Assembly: GCA_963715055.1 (NCBI GenBank) | Contig: CAVQRB010000002.1 | Span: 310,001 to 374,000 of the forward strand | From: CAVQRB01 sp963715055 | GTDB lineage: Bacteria; Pseudomonadota; Alphaproteobacteria; Rhodobacterales; Rhodobacteraceae | DNA length: 64,000 bases | Reading direction: 5' to 3' | Shown here: piece by piece, positions 41,561-50,086 of the stretch | Layout: each line of letters opens with the position of its first letter | Position numbering within the stretch: position 1 is the stretch's first letter | Made by a program: the position numbers and the translations under genes | Notes under the pieces: generated by a model | What the model saw: the letters and a program-made list of their open reading frames with translations, nothing else | Database searches by the model: none | Told to the model about the DNA's origin: nothing

Positions 41561-41677
41561 ATGTCCCATGCCTTTCTGGATTTGCTGTTCTGGATTGTCG
41601 CCTTCGTGGCGCTCTTTTTCCTGTTTCGCTGGCTTCAGGCACGCAAGAACCGCAAGCAGGCGGGTGAGGACGATTGA
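41561..41677 (+). CDS. 38-residue single-pass membrane microprotein
   Basis: The ATG at 41561 has AAGGAA six bases upstream and opens 38 codons: a hydrophobic helix (AFLDLLFWIVAFVALFFLF, residues 4-22) and a short basic then acidic tail (RWLQARKNRKQAGEDD). The layout is that of many small inner-membrane proteins. Unknown function. It lies between the EamA gene and the next small membrane protein on the plus strand. Confidence 0.55.
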   Translation: MSHAFLDLLFWIVAFVALFFLFRWLQARKNRKQAGEDD

Positions 41678-41735
41678 AAGCTGTGTAGTCAATCGGACAT
41701 TTCATGACTGAAAACCCAAGATCCGGGAAAACCAC

Positions 41736-41951
41736 TTGACCAAATACGGCCCGTCCAGATCGGAATTGAAGCTTCGGATCGGCATCGGCCTTGCCGGGCT
41801 CGGACTGCTCGGCGGCGCGCTCGTCTACCGGGGACTGCCGACCGGTCCCGGAGGTTGGGAAGCGGTGGCCATCTCGGTGCTTTTCTTCGGCGGCACGCTG
41901 GGATGGAGCCTGCGCAAACTGCTCCGGGGAGATTACCCTGACAACTCGTGA
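41736..41951 (+). CDS. 71-residue hypothetical membrane protein
   Basis: A TTG at 41736 (MTKYGPSRSELKLRIGIG) opens 71 codons with two hydrophobic segments (about residues 15-32 and 41-58) and a basic loop. The N-terminus resembles a family of small roseobacterial membrane proteins as I recall it. No Shine-Dalgarno stronger than GGGAAAA is seen, so the start is uncertain. It lies 58 bases after the 38-residue gene, so the two may be co-transcribed. Confidence 0.55.
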   Translation: MTKYGPSRSELKLRIGIGLAGLGLLGGALVYRGLPTGPGGWEAVAISVLFFGGTLGWSLRKLLRGDYPDNS

Positions 41952-42517
41952 CCCGGAGGCAGGTATCGACCTGCTTCGGTTCTACGGCCTCAGACGCACC
42001 GAAGGATTCGTTTTGACCATGTAATTCGCCAGCGCTTTCCCCTTTGATCAAGAATATGAACGACGGAGACCAGAAAAAATTCCTTTCCCAGACCTGCTCG
42101 ACGTATCCGCCGGGGAAAGAACCACCGCAGCCGACCGGGGAGGCGCGCCTTGAGGCTCAGACTGCCACCGCCCTCGACGTCAGTAGGAAACACAGAAATA
42201 CGACATTTGCGCACCTGAAAATGACGCTCGGTTACAAGTCTTTCCAATCAGGCCAGCCAGTCGACGCAATCGTATTGCGCGCCTTGCGACATCGCGGCCC
42301 GATTCAGAACAGGTTCCTTGCCGCGCCCCTGCGTTCACGGGGAGTGTCGTGAAGGCTGCTGCCCCCACGGGGGCTTGACGGCATGGGTCCGAGTGATCGA
42401 CACTCTACGCGATCGCCTTCAGGGGCATTTCAAAAAAGCAGGGAAACTGCATCACCTAACCCGGAAAAACCGGATTTGCGCAAACCAGTGACAAGCGCAT
42501 CAACAGAGAGGAAGAAC
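41952..42517 (+). other. long intergenic region, no gene supported
   Basis: A 566-base gap. Open frames of 85-120 codons exist on both strands, but none has a domain, a good ribosome site or coding-like base use. A hairpin GCCCCC-AC-GGGGGC lies near 42362-42375. It probably holds the promoter of the peptide-binding protein gene and perhaps a small RNA. I cannot support more. Confidence 0.4.
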
Positions 42518-44182
42518 ATGACATTCTACACCCGCACCGGCAAACCGCTGCCACAAGTGATCGTGGACTCAGCGGCGAAAGTCGGCTCGAACCCACTCAA
42601 CCGCCGCGAGTTCATCGCGACCGCAAGCGCCTTCGGGGCGACGGCGGCAACGGCATTTTCAATGCTCGGCATGGCCGCTCCGGCCCGTGCCGCAGGCCAC
42701 AAGCAAGGCGGCACCGTCCGCATGCAGCAGGAAGTGCGCGCCCTCAAGGATCCGCGCACCTACGACTGGAGCCAGATCGCCAACTTCAGCCGCGGCTGGC
42801 TCGAGTACCTCGTGATCTGGGAGAACGATGGCTCCTTCACACCAGCGCTGCTTGAAAGCTGGGAAATCAACGACAACGCGACCGAATACACGCTGAACGT
42901 CCGCAAGGGCGTCAAGTGGAACAATGGCGACGACTTCACCGCCGAGGACGTGGCGCGCAACATCGAAGGATGGTGCGACAAGAGCCTCGAGGGCAATTCC
43001 ATGGCCGGCCGCTTCGCGACGATCGTGGATGAGGCATCGGGCAAGGCGCTCGAGGGTTCGGTTGTGGTCGTGGACAGCCACACCGTCAAGCTGGTGCTGC
43101 CGCGCCCTGACATCACGCTGATCGCCGGCATGGCGGACTATCCGGCGGCCATCGTGCCTGCGGATTTCGATGCGGACAATATGGTCGGCAACCCGGTGGG
43201 CACCGGCGCCTACCTGCCTGAATTGCTCGAAGTCGGCGTCAAGGGCGTGCTGGTGCGCAACCCGGACCACACCTGGTGGGGTACCGATGTCTATGGCGGG
43301 CCTTACATCGACCGGTTGGAATACATTGACTACGGCACCGATCCGTCTGCCTTCGTGGCAGGAGCGGAAGCCGATGAAATCGATGCGCTCTACTCGCTCG
43401 AAGGCGATTTCATCGACATCTTCGCAACGCTCGACGGCTGGGTGCAGCATGAAATCGCAACCGCCTCGACCCTCGTGATCCGGCCCAACCAGCTTGCGGA
43501 AGTCGATGGCATGAAGCCCTACGCCGACAAGCGTGTGCGGCAGGCCCTGTCCATGGCGGTAGACAACAGCATCCTCCTTGAACTCGGCATCAGCGGTCGT
43601 GGCCTCTTGGCGGAGAACACCCACGTCGGTCCCATGCACCCCGAATATGCCGAGCTACCGCCGCTCAAGCACGATCCGGCAGGCGCGAAGGCGCTGATGG
43701 ATGAAGCCGGGATGGGCGACTTCGAACATGAGCTCTTCTCTATCGATGACAATTGGCGCAAGGACACCACCGATGCGGTGGCGGCCCAGCTGCGCGATGC
43801 AGGCATCAAGGTGAAGCGGACGATCCTGCCCGGCTCGACCTTCTGGAACGACTGGACGAAGTATTCCTTCTCCTCCACCAACTGGAACGCGCGTCCGCTG
43901 GGCGTGCAGATCTGGGCGCTGGCCTATCGCTCGGGCGAGGCATGGAACGAGTTCGGCTGGTCCAACGCCGATTTCGACGCCAAGCTGGAGATGGCGCTCG
44001 CCACGGCGGACGTCGAGAAGCGCCGCGCGATCGTGAAGGAAATGGCCGCGATGGTTCAGGACGAAGGCGTGACGATCCAGCCCTACTGGCGTTCGCTCTA
44101 CAATTTCACCAAGGATGGTCTGATCGGCGCCGAACATCATATCGGCTTCGAGTATCATCCGGCCCGTATGGCCTGGACCTGA
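42518..44182 (+). CDS. ABC transporter substrate-binding protein, peptide/opine type (SBP_bac_5), Tat-exported, orphan
   Basis: A 554-residue periplasmic binding protein. A twin-arginine signal (NRREFIATASAFGATAATAF, about residues 28-47, then a cleavage site near APARAAG) precedes a family 5 (DppA/OppA-like) body: the VRMQQEVRALKDPRTYDWSQ start, LRKGVKWNNGDDFTAEDV-like lobe I and the C-terminal PYWRSLYNFTKDGLIGAEHH. The cognate permeases and ATPases would normally follow. Here the gene ends in a terminator and the next genes are on the other strand. So it is an orphan binding protein in this window. GAGAGGAA precedes the ATG. Confidence 0.88.
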   Translation: MTFYTRTGKPLPQVIVDSAAKVGSNPLNRREFIATASAFGATAATAFSMLGMAAPARAAGHKQGGTVRMQQEVRALKDPRTYDWSQIANFSRGWLEYLVIWENDGSFTPALLESWEINDNATEYTLNVRKGVKWNNGDDFTAEDVARNIEGWCDKSLEGNSMAGRFATIVDEASGKALEGSVVVVDSHTVKLVLPRPDITLIAGMADYPAAIVPADFDADNMVGNPVGTGAYLPELLEVGVKGVLVRNPDHTWWGTDVYGGPYIDRLEYIDYGTDPSAFVAGAEADEIDALYSLEGDFIDIFATLDGWVQHEIATASTLVIRPNQLAEVDGMKPYADKRVRQALSMAVDNSILLELGISGRGLLAENTHVGPMHPEYAELPPLKHDPAGAKALMDEAGMGDFEHELFSIDDNWRKDTTDAVAAQLRDAGIKVKRTILPGSTFWNDWTKYSFSSTNWNARPLGVQIWALAYRSGEAWNEFGWSNADFDAKLEMALATADVEKRRAIVKEMAAMVQDEGVTIQPYWRSLYNFTKDGLIGAEHHIGFEYHPARMAWT

Positions 44183-44201
44183 ACTCTGCAAAATAGATAG
44201 G

Positions 44202-44233
44202 AAAAGGGGTCGCGCCAGTCGCGACCCCTTTTG
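44202..44233 (+). terminator. rho-independent terminator after the binding-protein gene
   Basis: GGGGTCGCG (44206-44214) and CGCGACCCC (44220-44228) form a perfect 9-base stem with a 5-base loop, flanked by AAAA and TTTT. It ends the single-gene transcript. Confidence 0.9.
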
Positions 44234-44324
44234 CTTGAGGCTTTCTGGGCCGACCTGCTCACGCCAACGTCGCCATTCGGATGTGACCTGCGACGGCGTG
44301 ATACTGCGCGGAGAAACGGGCTGC

Positions 44325-44477
44325 TCAGCCGCTGAAAGAAGTCCGGTGCAGGATGGTTTGCGGGATCTGGACAAGGTCGATGAAATCGCGGCAGATGCCA
44401 GCGCAATCGACGCACCCGAGGCAGTTCGGACGCGGCGCAGGCGGCAGCTTGTTCTGAGTTTGTGCGACTGACTGCAT
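44325..44477 (-). CDS. 50-residue cysteine-cluster protein, FNR-box controlled
   Basis: The ATG at 44477 has GAGGAGAAAG upstream and opens 50 codons. The middle reads PAPRPNCLGCVDCAGICRDF: four cysteines in CxxCxxCxxxC order (residues 19-29), the spacing of a ferredoxin-type [4Fe-4S] ligand set. The remaining residues are a polar head and an amphipathic tail without other Cys. An FNR box (44552-44565) lies about 75 bases upstream. It could bind an iron-sulfur cluster and act in oxygen-limited respiration or cluster sensing; that is inference. It lies between the orphan binding protein and the TRAP cluster, in a gap otherwise empty. Confidence 0.65.
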   Translation of the reverse strand: MQSVAQTQNKLPPAPRPNCLGCVDCAGICRDFIDLVQIPQTILHRTSFSG

Positions 44478-44551
44478 CGTTCTTTCTCCTCGCTTACTCG
44501 ATCTTCCGAGATCGATGCAGGCCAGCGTGACGAGATTACGCGACCCTGTCC

Positions 44552-44565
44552 TTGATCTGGATCAA
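44552..44565 (-). promoter_or_regulatory. FNR/FnrL box TTGAT-CTGG-ATCAA
   Basis: A perfect FNR consensus. It is 75 bases upstream of the 50-residue Cys protein start and downstream of the TRAP permease stop, so the small gene is its only sensible target. The spacing to the best -10 candidate is not ideal, so activation geometry is uncertain. Confidence 0.65.
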
Positions 44566-44597
44566 AATCGCATTCCAGCAGCCCTGGCGCGTTCGGA

Positions 44598-45953
44598 CTA
44601 TGAGGGCAGCAGGAAGAGAGTGATCGCGGGAAAGAGCACGAGCAGGATCACCCGCAGGATGTCGGAGCCCACGAAAAACATCACCGCCTTGTAGGTCTCG
44701 GTCATGGGGGTTTCGCGGTCCATCGCGTTGATGATGAAGAGGTTCATGCCAACGGGCGGCGTGATGAGCCCGACTTCCACCACGATCAGCACAAGAATAC
44801 CGAACCAGATCGCCAAATGCTCCGGCGTCATCCCGAAATCCATCGCCGAAATGACCGGAAAGAAGATCGGAACCGTCAGCAGGATCATCGACAGGCTGTC
44901 CATCAGGCAGCCGAAGATCAGGTAGAAAAACAGGATCACCGAGAGCACGACCCACGGGCTGAACCCTTGGGTCAGCACCCAGTCTGCCATGACCTGCGGC
45001 ACGCCGGAGAGCGCCAGAAAGCCGTTGTAAAAGCTCGCGCCCAGCACGATGAAGAAGATCATCGCCGTGGCTTTCGCGGTGCCGAGCAGCGCTTCCTTGA
45101 AGCCCGCCCAGTTCAGGCTCCCGGAGAGCAGGGCCACCAACCCGGTGCCCGCGGCACCGATGGCGGAGCCTTCGGTGGGGGTGAACCAGCCGAGGTAAAT
45201 GCCGCCGACCACGACGAGGAAGATCACCAGAACGGGCCAGGTGCTGCCAAGCGCCTTCCAGCGTTCGGCCATGGGGACCGGTTCGCGGGTGCCGGCGGAG
45301 TTCGGATAGAGCCGCACATAGAGCGAGATCGTCAGCATGTAGCCGATGGCCGCGAGGATGCCGGGGACAAACGCCGCGAGGAAAAGCTTGGCGATGTTCT
45401 GCTCGGTCAGGATCGCGTAGATCACGAGGATCACGGAGGGCGGGATCAGGATACCGAGCGTACCCCCTGCCGCCAGCGTCGCCGTGGAGAAACCGCCCGA
45501 GTAGCCGTAGCGCCGCAACTCCGGCAAGGCCACGCGCGACATGGTGGCGGCGGTCGCGAGCGAGGAGCCGCAGATGGCCCCGAAGCCCGCGCAAGCGCCC
45601 ACCGCGGCCATGGCGACGCCGCCGCGACGGTGGCCGAGAAAATTCTCCGCCGCCTTGAAAAGCGCCTTCGACATGCCCGAGATCGTGGCGAACTGCCCCA
45701 TCAGCAAGAACATCGGAATGATCGAGAGCGAGTAGCTGGAGAAGGTCGTATAGGTCTCGGACTTCAGCTTGGCGAGCAGCGGCGTCGGATTGCCGTTCAT
45801 GGCGTAGTACCAGCCGCCGAAACCGCAGAGCAGCATGGCAAGCCCGATGGGCGCACGCATGAACACCATGCCCAGAAGCACCAGAAATGACCAGAAGCCA
45901 AGCTGGAGCCGGCTCATCTCGGCAAAGGGCAGAAGATCAAGCAGCGCAGTCAT
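44598..45953 (-). CDS. TRAP transporter large permease (DctM-like)
   Basis: A 451-residue inner-membrane protein of the DctM family with about 12 helices. It starts LLPFAEMSRLQLGFWSFLVLLGMVFMRAPIGLAMLLCG and has the family loop GFGAICGSSLATAATMSRVALPELRRYGY. It catalyses sodium-driven uptake with the small permease and binding protein encoded just upstream. A gap of seven bases separates it from the small permease. Together with genes at 45961 and 46592 it forms a complete tripartite transporter; substrate unknown, commonly a C4-dicarboxylate or other carboxylate. Confidence 0.93.
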   Translation of the reverse strand: MTALLDLLPFAEMSRLQLGFWSFLVLLGMVFMRAPIGLAMLLCGFGGWYYAMNGNPTPLLAKLKSETYTTFSSYSLSIIPMFLLMGQFATISGMSKALFKAAENFLGHRRGGVAMAAVGACAGFGAICGSSLATAATMSRVALPELRRYGYSGGFSTATLAAGGTLGILIPPSVILVIYAILTEQNIAKLFLAAFVPGILAAIGYMLTISLYVRLYPNSAGTREPVPMAERWKALGSTWPVLVIFLVVVGGIYLGWFTPTEGSAIGAAGTGLVALLSGSLNWAGFKEALLGTAKATAMIFFIVLGASFYNGFLALSGVPQVMADWVLTQGFSPWVVLSVILFFYLIFGCLMDSLSMILLTVPIFFPVISAMDFGMTPEHLAIWFGILVLIVVEVGLITPPVGMNLFIINAMDRETPMTETYKAVMFFVGSDILRVILLVLFPAITLFLLPS

Positions 45954-45960
45954 TCCCTGA

Positions 45961-46530
45961 TCAGGCCTGCGGCATCAAAGGGCGGCCGGTGACGCATTCG
46001 CCGAGGCGCACCCCGGCGCAATAGACCGCGACGATGCAGGTGACGACCGAAGCCGAGAAGCTCGCCAGATAGGCCCACCAGACCGGGAATTGCAGGAAAA
46101 GCGTAGTTTCTCCATTGCCGATGTAGCGCTCCATCCCCTCGAAAAGCCGCCAGCTGATCAGGACCAGGCAGGCCGAGAGCACAACCTCCCAGAAGGCAGC
46201 GATCACCCGATTGGCGCGCCCGGACAGGTGGGATGTGAAGATGTCCACCGTCGCGTGGGCACTGTGGAGCTGACAGATCGGAAAGAAGGAAAAGATCGCA
46301 AAGGCGATCCCCGCCTCGAGCAATTCGTAGCTGCCCCGGACCTCGCCGACGCCCGTGTCGATCAGCCTTTGCGCCAGAGTGCCGAAGACGCCCTGCACCC
46401 CGTCGAGATGCAGGAACTTGCTGATCGAGCGGCCCGTGATGGAGAGGGTCGTCAGGATAACCAGCCCGGTCAGGACAATGCCGCCCAGCACCGCCGTGCC
46501 ATGCGCAAGAAGTCTGATCGCCCTGTGCAT
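45961..46530 (-). CDS. TRAP transporter small permease (DctQ-like)
   Basis: A 189-residue protein with four predicted helices (about residues 15-40, 65-90, 100-125 and 140-165). It carries the family phrase QLHSAHATVDIFTSHLSGRANR. It pairs with the large permease to anchor the binding protein. I chose the ATG at 46530 (MHRAIRLLAHG); an open frame begins at 46575. It lies 61 bases after the binding-protein stop. Confidence 0.85.
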   Translation of the reverse strand: MHRAIRLLAHGTAVLGGIVLTGLVILTTLSITGRSISKFLHLDGVQGVFGTLAQRLIDTGVGEVRGSYELLEAGIAFAIFSFFPICQLHSAHATVDIFTSHLSGRANRVIAAFWEVVLSACLVLISWRLFEGMERYIGNGETTLFLQFPVWWAYLASFSASVVTCIVAVYCAGVRLGECVTGRPLMPQA

Positions 46531-46591
46531 GTTTCCACGGCTCCTGCGGCGCCCCCCGGGCCCGTGGCAACCCACGGGCCCGGCTTTTCAG

Positions 46592-47629
46592 CTATTCGGT
46601 ATATGTATCGATCAGGCTGCGGGCCTCGTCGATCAACGCCTGCCCATCGATGCCCTTGGCGTTCATCTCCGCGACCCATTCGTCATAGATCGGCTTGGAG
46701 GCCTCAACCCATTGCGCCGCTTCTTCCTCGTTGAGGATCACGATGGTATTGCCGCGATCGATCGCCGCCTGACGGGCCGGGGCATCGCTGTCCTCCATCG
46801 TGCCACCGGCAAAGACGGAGAACTCCAGCCCCGAATTGTCGTCGATCACCTGTTTCAGATCGTCGGGCAGGCTGTCGTACCTGTCCTTGTTCATCGCCAG
46901 AACAAACGTGAGCACATATAGCGCGTTGCCCGGAAACTCCGTGTGATAGCCCACGAGCTCCGGCACCTTGAGCGCGGTCGTCACCTCCCACGGGATAGTC
47001 GTGCCGTCGATCACGCCTTTGGAAAGCGCCTCAGGCACCGCCGGAACCGGCATGCCGACCGGTGTGGAGCCGACTTTTTCAAGAAGCGAGTTGACCAGTC
47101 GCGATCCGCCACGGATCTTGAGACCCTGCATGTCGGCCGGCGTGTGCACTTCCTTGTTGACGTGGATGAGCCCCGGGCCATGCACCCAGGTGCCGAGGAT
47201 ATGCACGTCCTTGAACTCCGTGTCCTTCATGTGCTTTTCGAACATCTCCCAATAGGCGCGGGAGGCTGCGCGGGCATTGGTCATCATGAAGGGAAGCTCG
47301 AAGACTTCCGTCGAAGGGAAGCGACCGGGCGTATAGCCGACCACGGTCCAGACGATATCCGCGACCCCGTCAATGGCCTGGTCTATCAGTTCCGGCGGCG
47401 TGCCGCCGAGCTGCATAGAGGGGTAGCGATCGATCTTGATCCGCCCGCCGCTGTCGGCTTCGACCTTGTCGGCCCAGACATCGAGAATGAGCTTGGGCAC
47501 ATTCGCCTGCGGCGGCAGGAACTGGTGCAGACTGAGCGTGACCTCCTGCGCGGCGGCGGAGCCTGCGCCGAGACCGAGGGCAATGGCGGCAGCACCTGCC
47601 AGGCCAATGAAATCCTTGCGTGAGATCAT
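46592..47629 (-). CDS. TRAP transporter substrate-binding protein (DctP-like)
   Basis: A 346-residue periplasmic receptor. The signal peptide (about residues 1-27, ISRKDFIGLAGAAAIALGLGAGSAAAQ) may use Tat (twin basic SRKDF, only one Arg) or Sec. The DctP body starts VTLSLHQFLPPQANVPKLILDVWADKVEADSGG and has LKIRGGSRLVNSLLEKVGSTPVGMPVPAVPEAL, with the Arg that binds the ligand carboxylate in the KIRGGS region. The ATG at 47629 has GGGAGGAAA upstream. First gene of the TRAP operon. Confidence 0.92.
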   Translation of the reverse strand: MISRKDFIGLAGAAAIALGLGAGSAAAQEVTLSLHQFLPPQANVPKLILDVWADKVEADSGGRIKIDRYPSMQLGGTPPELIDQAIDGVADIVWTVVGYTPGRFPSTEVFELPFMMTNARAASRAYWEMFEKHMKDTEFKDVHILGTWVHGPGLIHVNKEVHTPADMQGLKIRGGSRLVNSLLEKVGSTPVGMPVPAVPEALSKGVIDGTTIPWEVTTALKVPELVGYHTEFPGNALYVLTFVLAMNKDRYDSLPDDLKQVIDDNSGLEFSVFAGGTMEDSDAPARQAAIDRGNTIVILNEEEAAQWVEASKPIYDEWVAEMNAKGIDGQALIDEARSLIDTYTE

Positions 47630-47791
47630 GATGCGTTTCCTCCCTGAAAACATCGCCGGGGTGCGTGGACCGCACTCTCTGACTCGTTCGTCTCAGTAAA
47701 ATTGCTATTGCAGATCACAGCCGATGTCACCCGCGTTTATCGGAGTTGAAATGGCGCAGCGTCTCGCCGAAAGCCCAGAACGGGGGAGAAA

Positions 47792-47868
<77 letters not shown>

Positions 47869-47921
47869 ATGGGCGCTCCGACTATTGCAGGCGGAGCAGC
47901 CCGTCAAGTGACAAACCGAGA

Positions 47922-48956
47922 TTAATTACCGCGAACCGCGTCAATCATGCGCTGTACGTTGTCGGGATCGGCATCCGGTGTGATGCCATGGCCAAGGTTG
48001 AAGATATGTGGTCCCTTGGAGAAGGCCTTGACGATCGCCCGCGTTTCGTCGACCAGCGCCTGCCCGCCGGTGACCATATGGCTTGAGGCGAGGTTGCCTT
48101 GCACGCAGCCATCGACCTGAACGTGCGTCGCGGCCCAGTCGGCACTGACCGAATTGTCCAGCGCGACGCAGTCCACCCCCGTCGCCTTGGCAAAACCGAT
48201 GTAATTGTCACCTGCCTCACGCGGAAATCCGATCACGGGAATATGCGGATAGCGCGCCTTGAGGGCAGCCGTGATCTCGCGTGTGGGTTCGAGCGCATAC
48301 TTGCGGAACGCGTCGCCTTTGAGCGATCCGGCCCAGCTGTCGAAGATCTTGATGACTTCCGCGCCCGCCTCGATCTGTGCCGCGAGATAATCGATGGTGC
48401 CCTCGGTGATCCGCGCCAGCAGCGCCTCGAAAAGCGCCGTGTTTTCGCGCATTAGCGCGTGCGCCGGGCCCTGGTCCGGTGTGCCGCGCCCCGCAATCAT
48501 ATATGTCGCCACCGTCCATGGCGCACCTGCAAACCCGATCAGCGTCGTTTCATTCGGCAATTCGCGCCGCAGGATGCGCACGGTCTCATAGATCGGGCCA
48601 AGGGTGTCGTGGATATCCTCCACCGGCCCCAGCTTGTCGAAATCCGCCTGGCTTGTGATCGTCGACAGGCGCGGCCCTTCGCCCGTCACGAACCACAACT
48701 CTGCCCCGAGCGCCTGTGGCAATAGCAGGATATCGGCAAAAAGAATGGCCGCATCGAAACCGTAGCGGCGGATCGGCTGCAAGGTCACTTCCGCCGCCAG
48801 TTCCGGGTTGTAGCAGAGCGACAGGAAATCGCCGGCCTGCGCCCGCGTCGCGCGATACTCAGGCAGATAGCGCCCCGCCTGCCGCATCATCCAGATCGGC
48901 GGCGTGGGAAGTGTCTCGCCCGCCAATGCGCGCAGAATGGTTTTCGTGGGGGCCAT
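47922..48956 (-). CDS. hemE: uroporphyrinogen decarboxylase
   Basis: A 344-residue TIM-barrel enzyme that removes four acetate carboxyls from uroporphyrinogen III to give coproporphyrinogen III. The family signature is PPIWMMRQAGRYLPEYR (the Arg residues bind the substrate), and the catalytic Asp is in AAILFADILLLPQALG. The end carries NLGHGITPDADPDNVQRMIDAVRG. I chose the ATG at 48956 (MAPTKTILRAL) with GAGG about seven bases upstream. It is divergent from hemC across about 100 bases, so the two heme steps share a control region. Confidence 0.96.
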   Translation of the reverse strand: MAPTKTILRALAGETLPTPPIWMMRQAGRYLPEYRATRAQAGDFLSLCYNPELAAEVTLQPIRRYGFDAAILFADILLLPQALGAELWFVTGEGPRLSTITSQADFDKLGPVEDIHDTLGPIYETVRILRRELPNETTLIGFAGAPWTVATYMIAGRGTPDQGPAHALMRENTALFEALLARITEGTIDYLAAQIEAGAEVIKIFDSWAGSLKGDAFRKYALEPTREITAALKARYPHIPVIGFPREAGDNYIGFAKATGVDCVALDNSVSADWAATHVQVDGCVQGNLASSHMVTGGQALVDETRAIVKAFSKGPHIFNLGHGITPDADPDNVQRMIDAVRGN

Positions 48957-49060
48957 GGTCGTCCTCTTTTTCATTCGTGTCGTTGGTCCTAGGCTCCGCA
49001 CCTCTTGTCAAGGGATTGACGGGTTGTCAGGGTAAATTGACGCGCATAAAGATGGCCCCC

Positions 49061-50006
49061 ATGACAATTGACCTTCCCTCCCCCGCCTCACCGCTGAAAA
49101 TCGGCACGCGCGGATCCCCCCTCGCCCTGGCTCAGGCCCATGAGACCCGCAGTCGTCTCGCCGAAGCTTTCGATCTGCCGCCCGAAGCCTTCGAGATCGT
49201 GGTGATCAAGGTGACGGGTGACGCCATTCAGGACCGACCGTTGAAGGATATCGGCGGCAAGGGCCTCTTCACCCGCGAGATCGAGGAAGACCTCCTGTCA
49301 GGCAAGATCGACGTCGCCGTGCACTCCATGAAGGACATGCCGACGCTACAGCCGGAGGGTTTGCTGCTCGACACCTACCTGCCGCGCGAAGATGTCCGCG
49401 ACGCCTTCGTGTCACCGACCCTGACATCGATTTCCGACCTCGCGCAAGGCGCCGTCGTTGGCACCTCGAGCCTGCGCCGGCGCGCCCAACTTCTGAACCG
49501 CCGACCCGATCTCAAGATTGTCGAATTTCGCGGGAACGTTCAGACGCGGCTCGAAGAAACTGGGCGAAGGCGTGGCGGAATGCACTTTCCTTGCGACCGC
49601 CGGCCTGAACCGGCTGGGCATGAGCGATGTGCCCGCAACTCCGATCGACCCCGAAGCCATGTTGCCGGCGGTGGCGCAGGGCGCCATCGGCATCGAACGG
49701 CGCACGAACGACCTGAATACAGCGGCCCTTCTCGAAGCGATTCACCATCTCGAAACCGGGCATCGTCTGAGGGCGGAACGCAGTTTCCTTCTGACCCTCG
49801 ACGGCTCCTGCGAAACCCCGATCGCAGGTCTTGCGGTGCTTGACGGCGGCACCCTCAGCTTGCGCGGTGAAGTCCTGCGCCCCGATGGATCGCAAAGCCT
49901 TTCAGGCGCGCGCATCGGGCCGATTGCCGATGGCGCAGCCTTGGGCGTTGATCTTGCCCGCGAGCTCCTCGATCGCGCAGGTGCCAGCTTTTTCGACTGG
50001 CACTGA
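49061..50006 (+). CDS. hemC: hydroxymethylbilane synthase (porphobilinogen deaminase), apparent frameshift
   Basis: About 314 residues once repaired; joins four porphobilinogens to hydroxymethylbilane. The first frame holds LKIGTRGSPLALAQAHETR, ILKDIGGKGLFTREIE-type HGKGLF region and VAVHSMKDMPT. At about 49553 an extra G in CTCGAAGAAACTG shifts it. The second frame continues KKLGEGVAECTFLATAGLNRLG and ends with the dipyrromethane-binding Cys in LLTLDGSCETPIAGLAV, so all needed parts are present in two frames. Heme synthesis being essential, a sequence error is likeliest. Start at 49061 or the in-frame ATG at 49052. A -10-like TAAAGA and a -35 TTGTCA lie just before the start. Confidence 0.92.
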
Positions 50007-50007
50007 C

Positions 50008-50079
50008 GCCAAACCTTTCTTTTGGCAGAAAATATCCCGGGGGAACGCCCAAAGGGCGTGGGGGCAGCGCCCCCATTTT
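50008..50079. repeat. intergenic hairpin cluster (REP-like), with terminator
   Basis: Three adjacent hairpins fill the hemC-hemF gap: GCCAAA/TTTGGC (50008-50026), ACGCCC/GGGCGT (50045-50059) and GGGGGC/GCCCCC (50060-50074), followed by ATTTTCTTT. This combination, with TATCCCGGGGGAACGCC between them, resembles a dispersed intergenic element common in Rhodobacteraceae genomes as I recall. The last hairpin probably ends hemC transcription. Confidence 0.5.
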
Positions 50080-50086
50080 CTTTGCG

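Noticed and set aside
42044..42352. A 102-codon open frame and minus-strand frames in the gap before the binding-protein gene.
   Set aside because: No ribosome site, no domain and no coding-like base use. I considered a degraded transposase but saw no inverted repeats or catalytic motif.
49540..49565. Programmed ribosomal frameshifting in hemC (and likewise in smc or ccoQ).
   Set aside because: No slippery heptamer, pseudoknot or internal SD is apparent, and these genes are not known to use it.
47922..50006. hemE-hemC as an origin-proximal region, since hemE flanks the origin in Caulobacter.
   Set aside because: No DnaA box cluster or parA/B genes are seen in the short gap.
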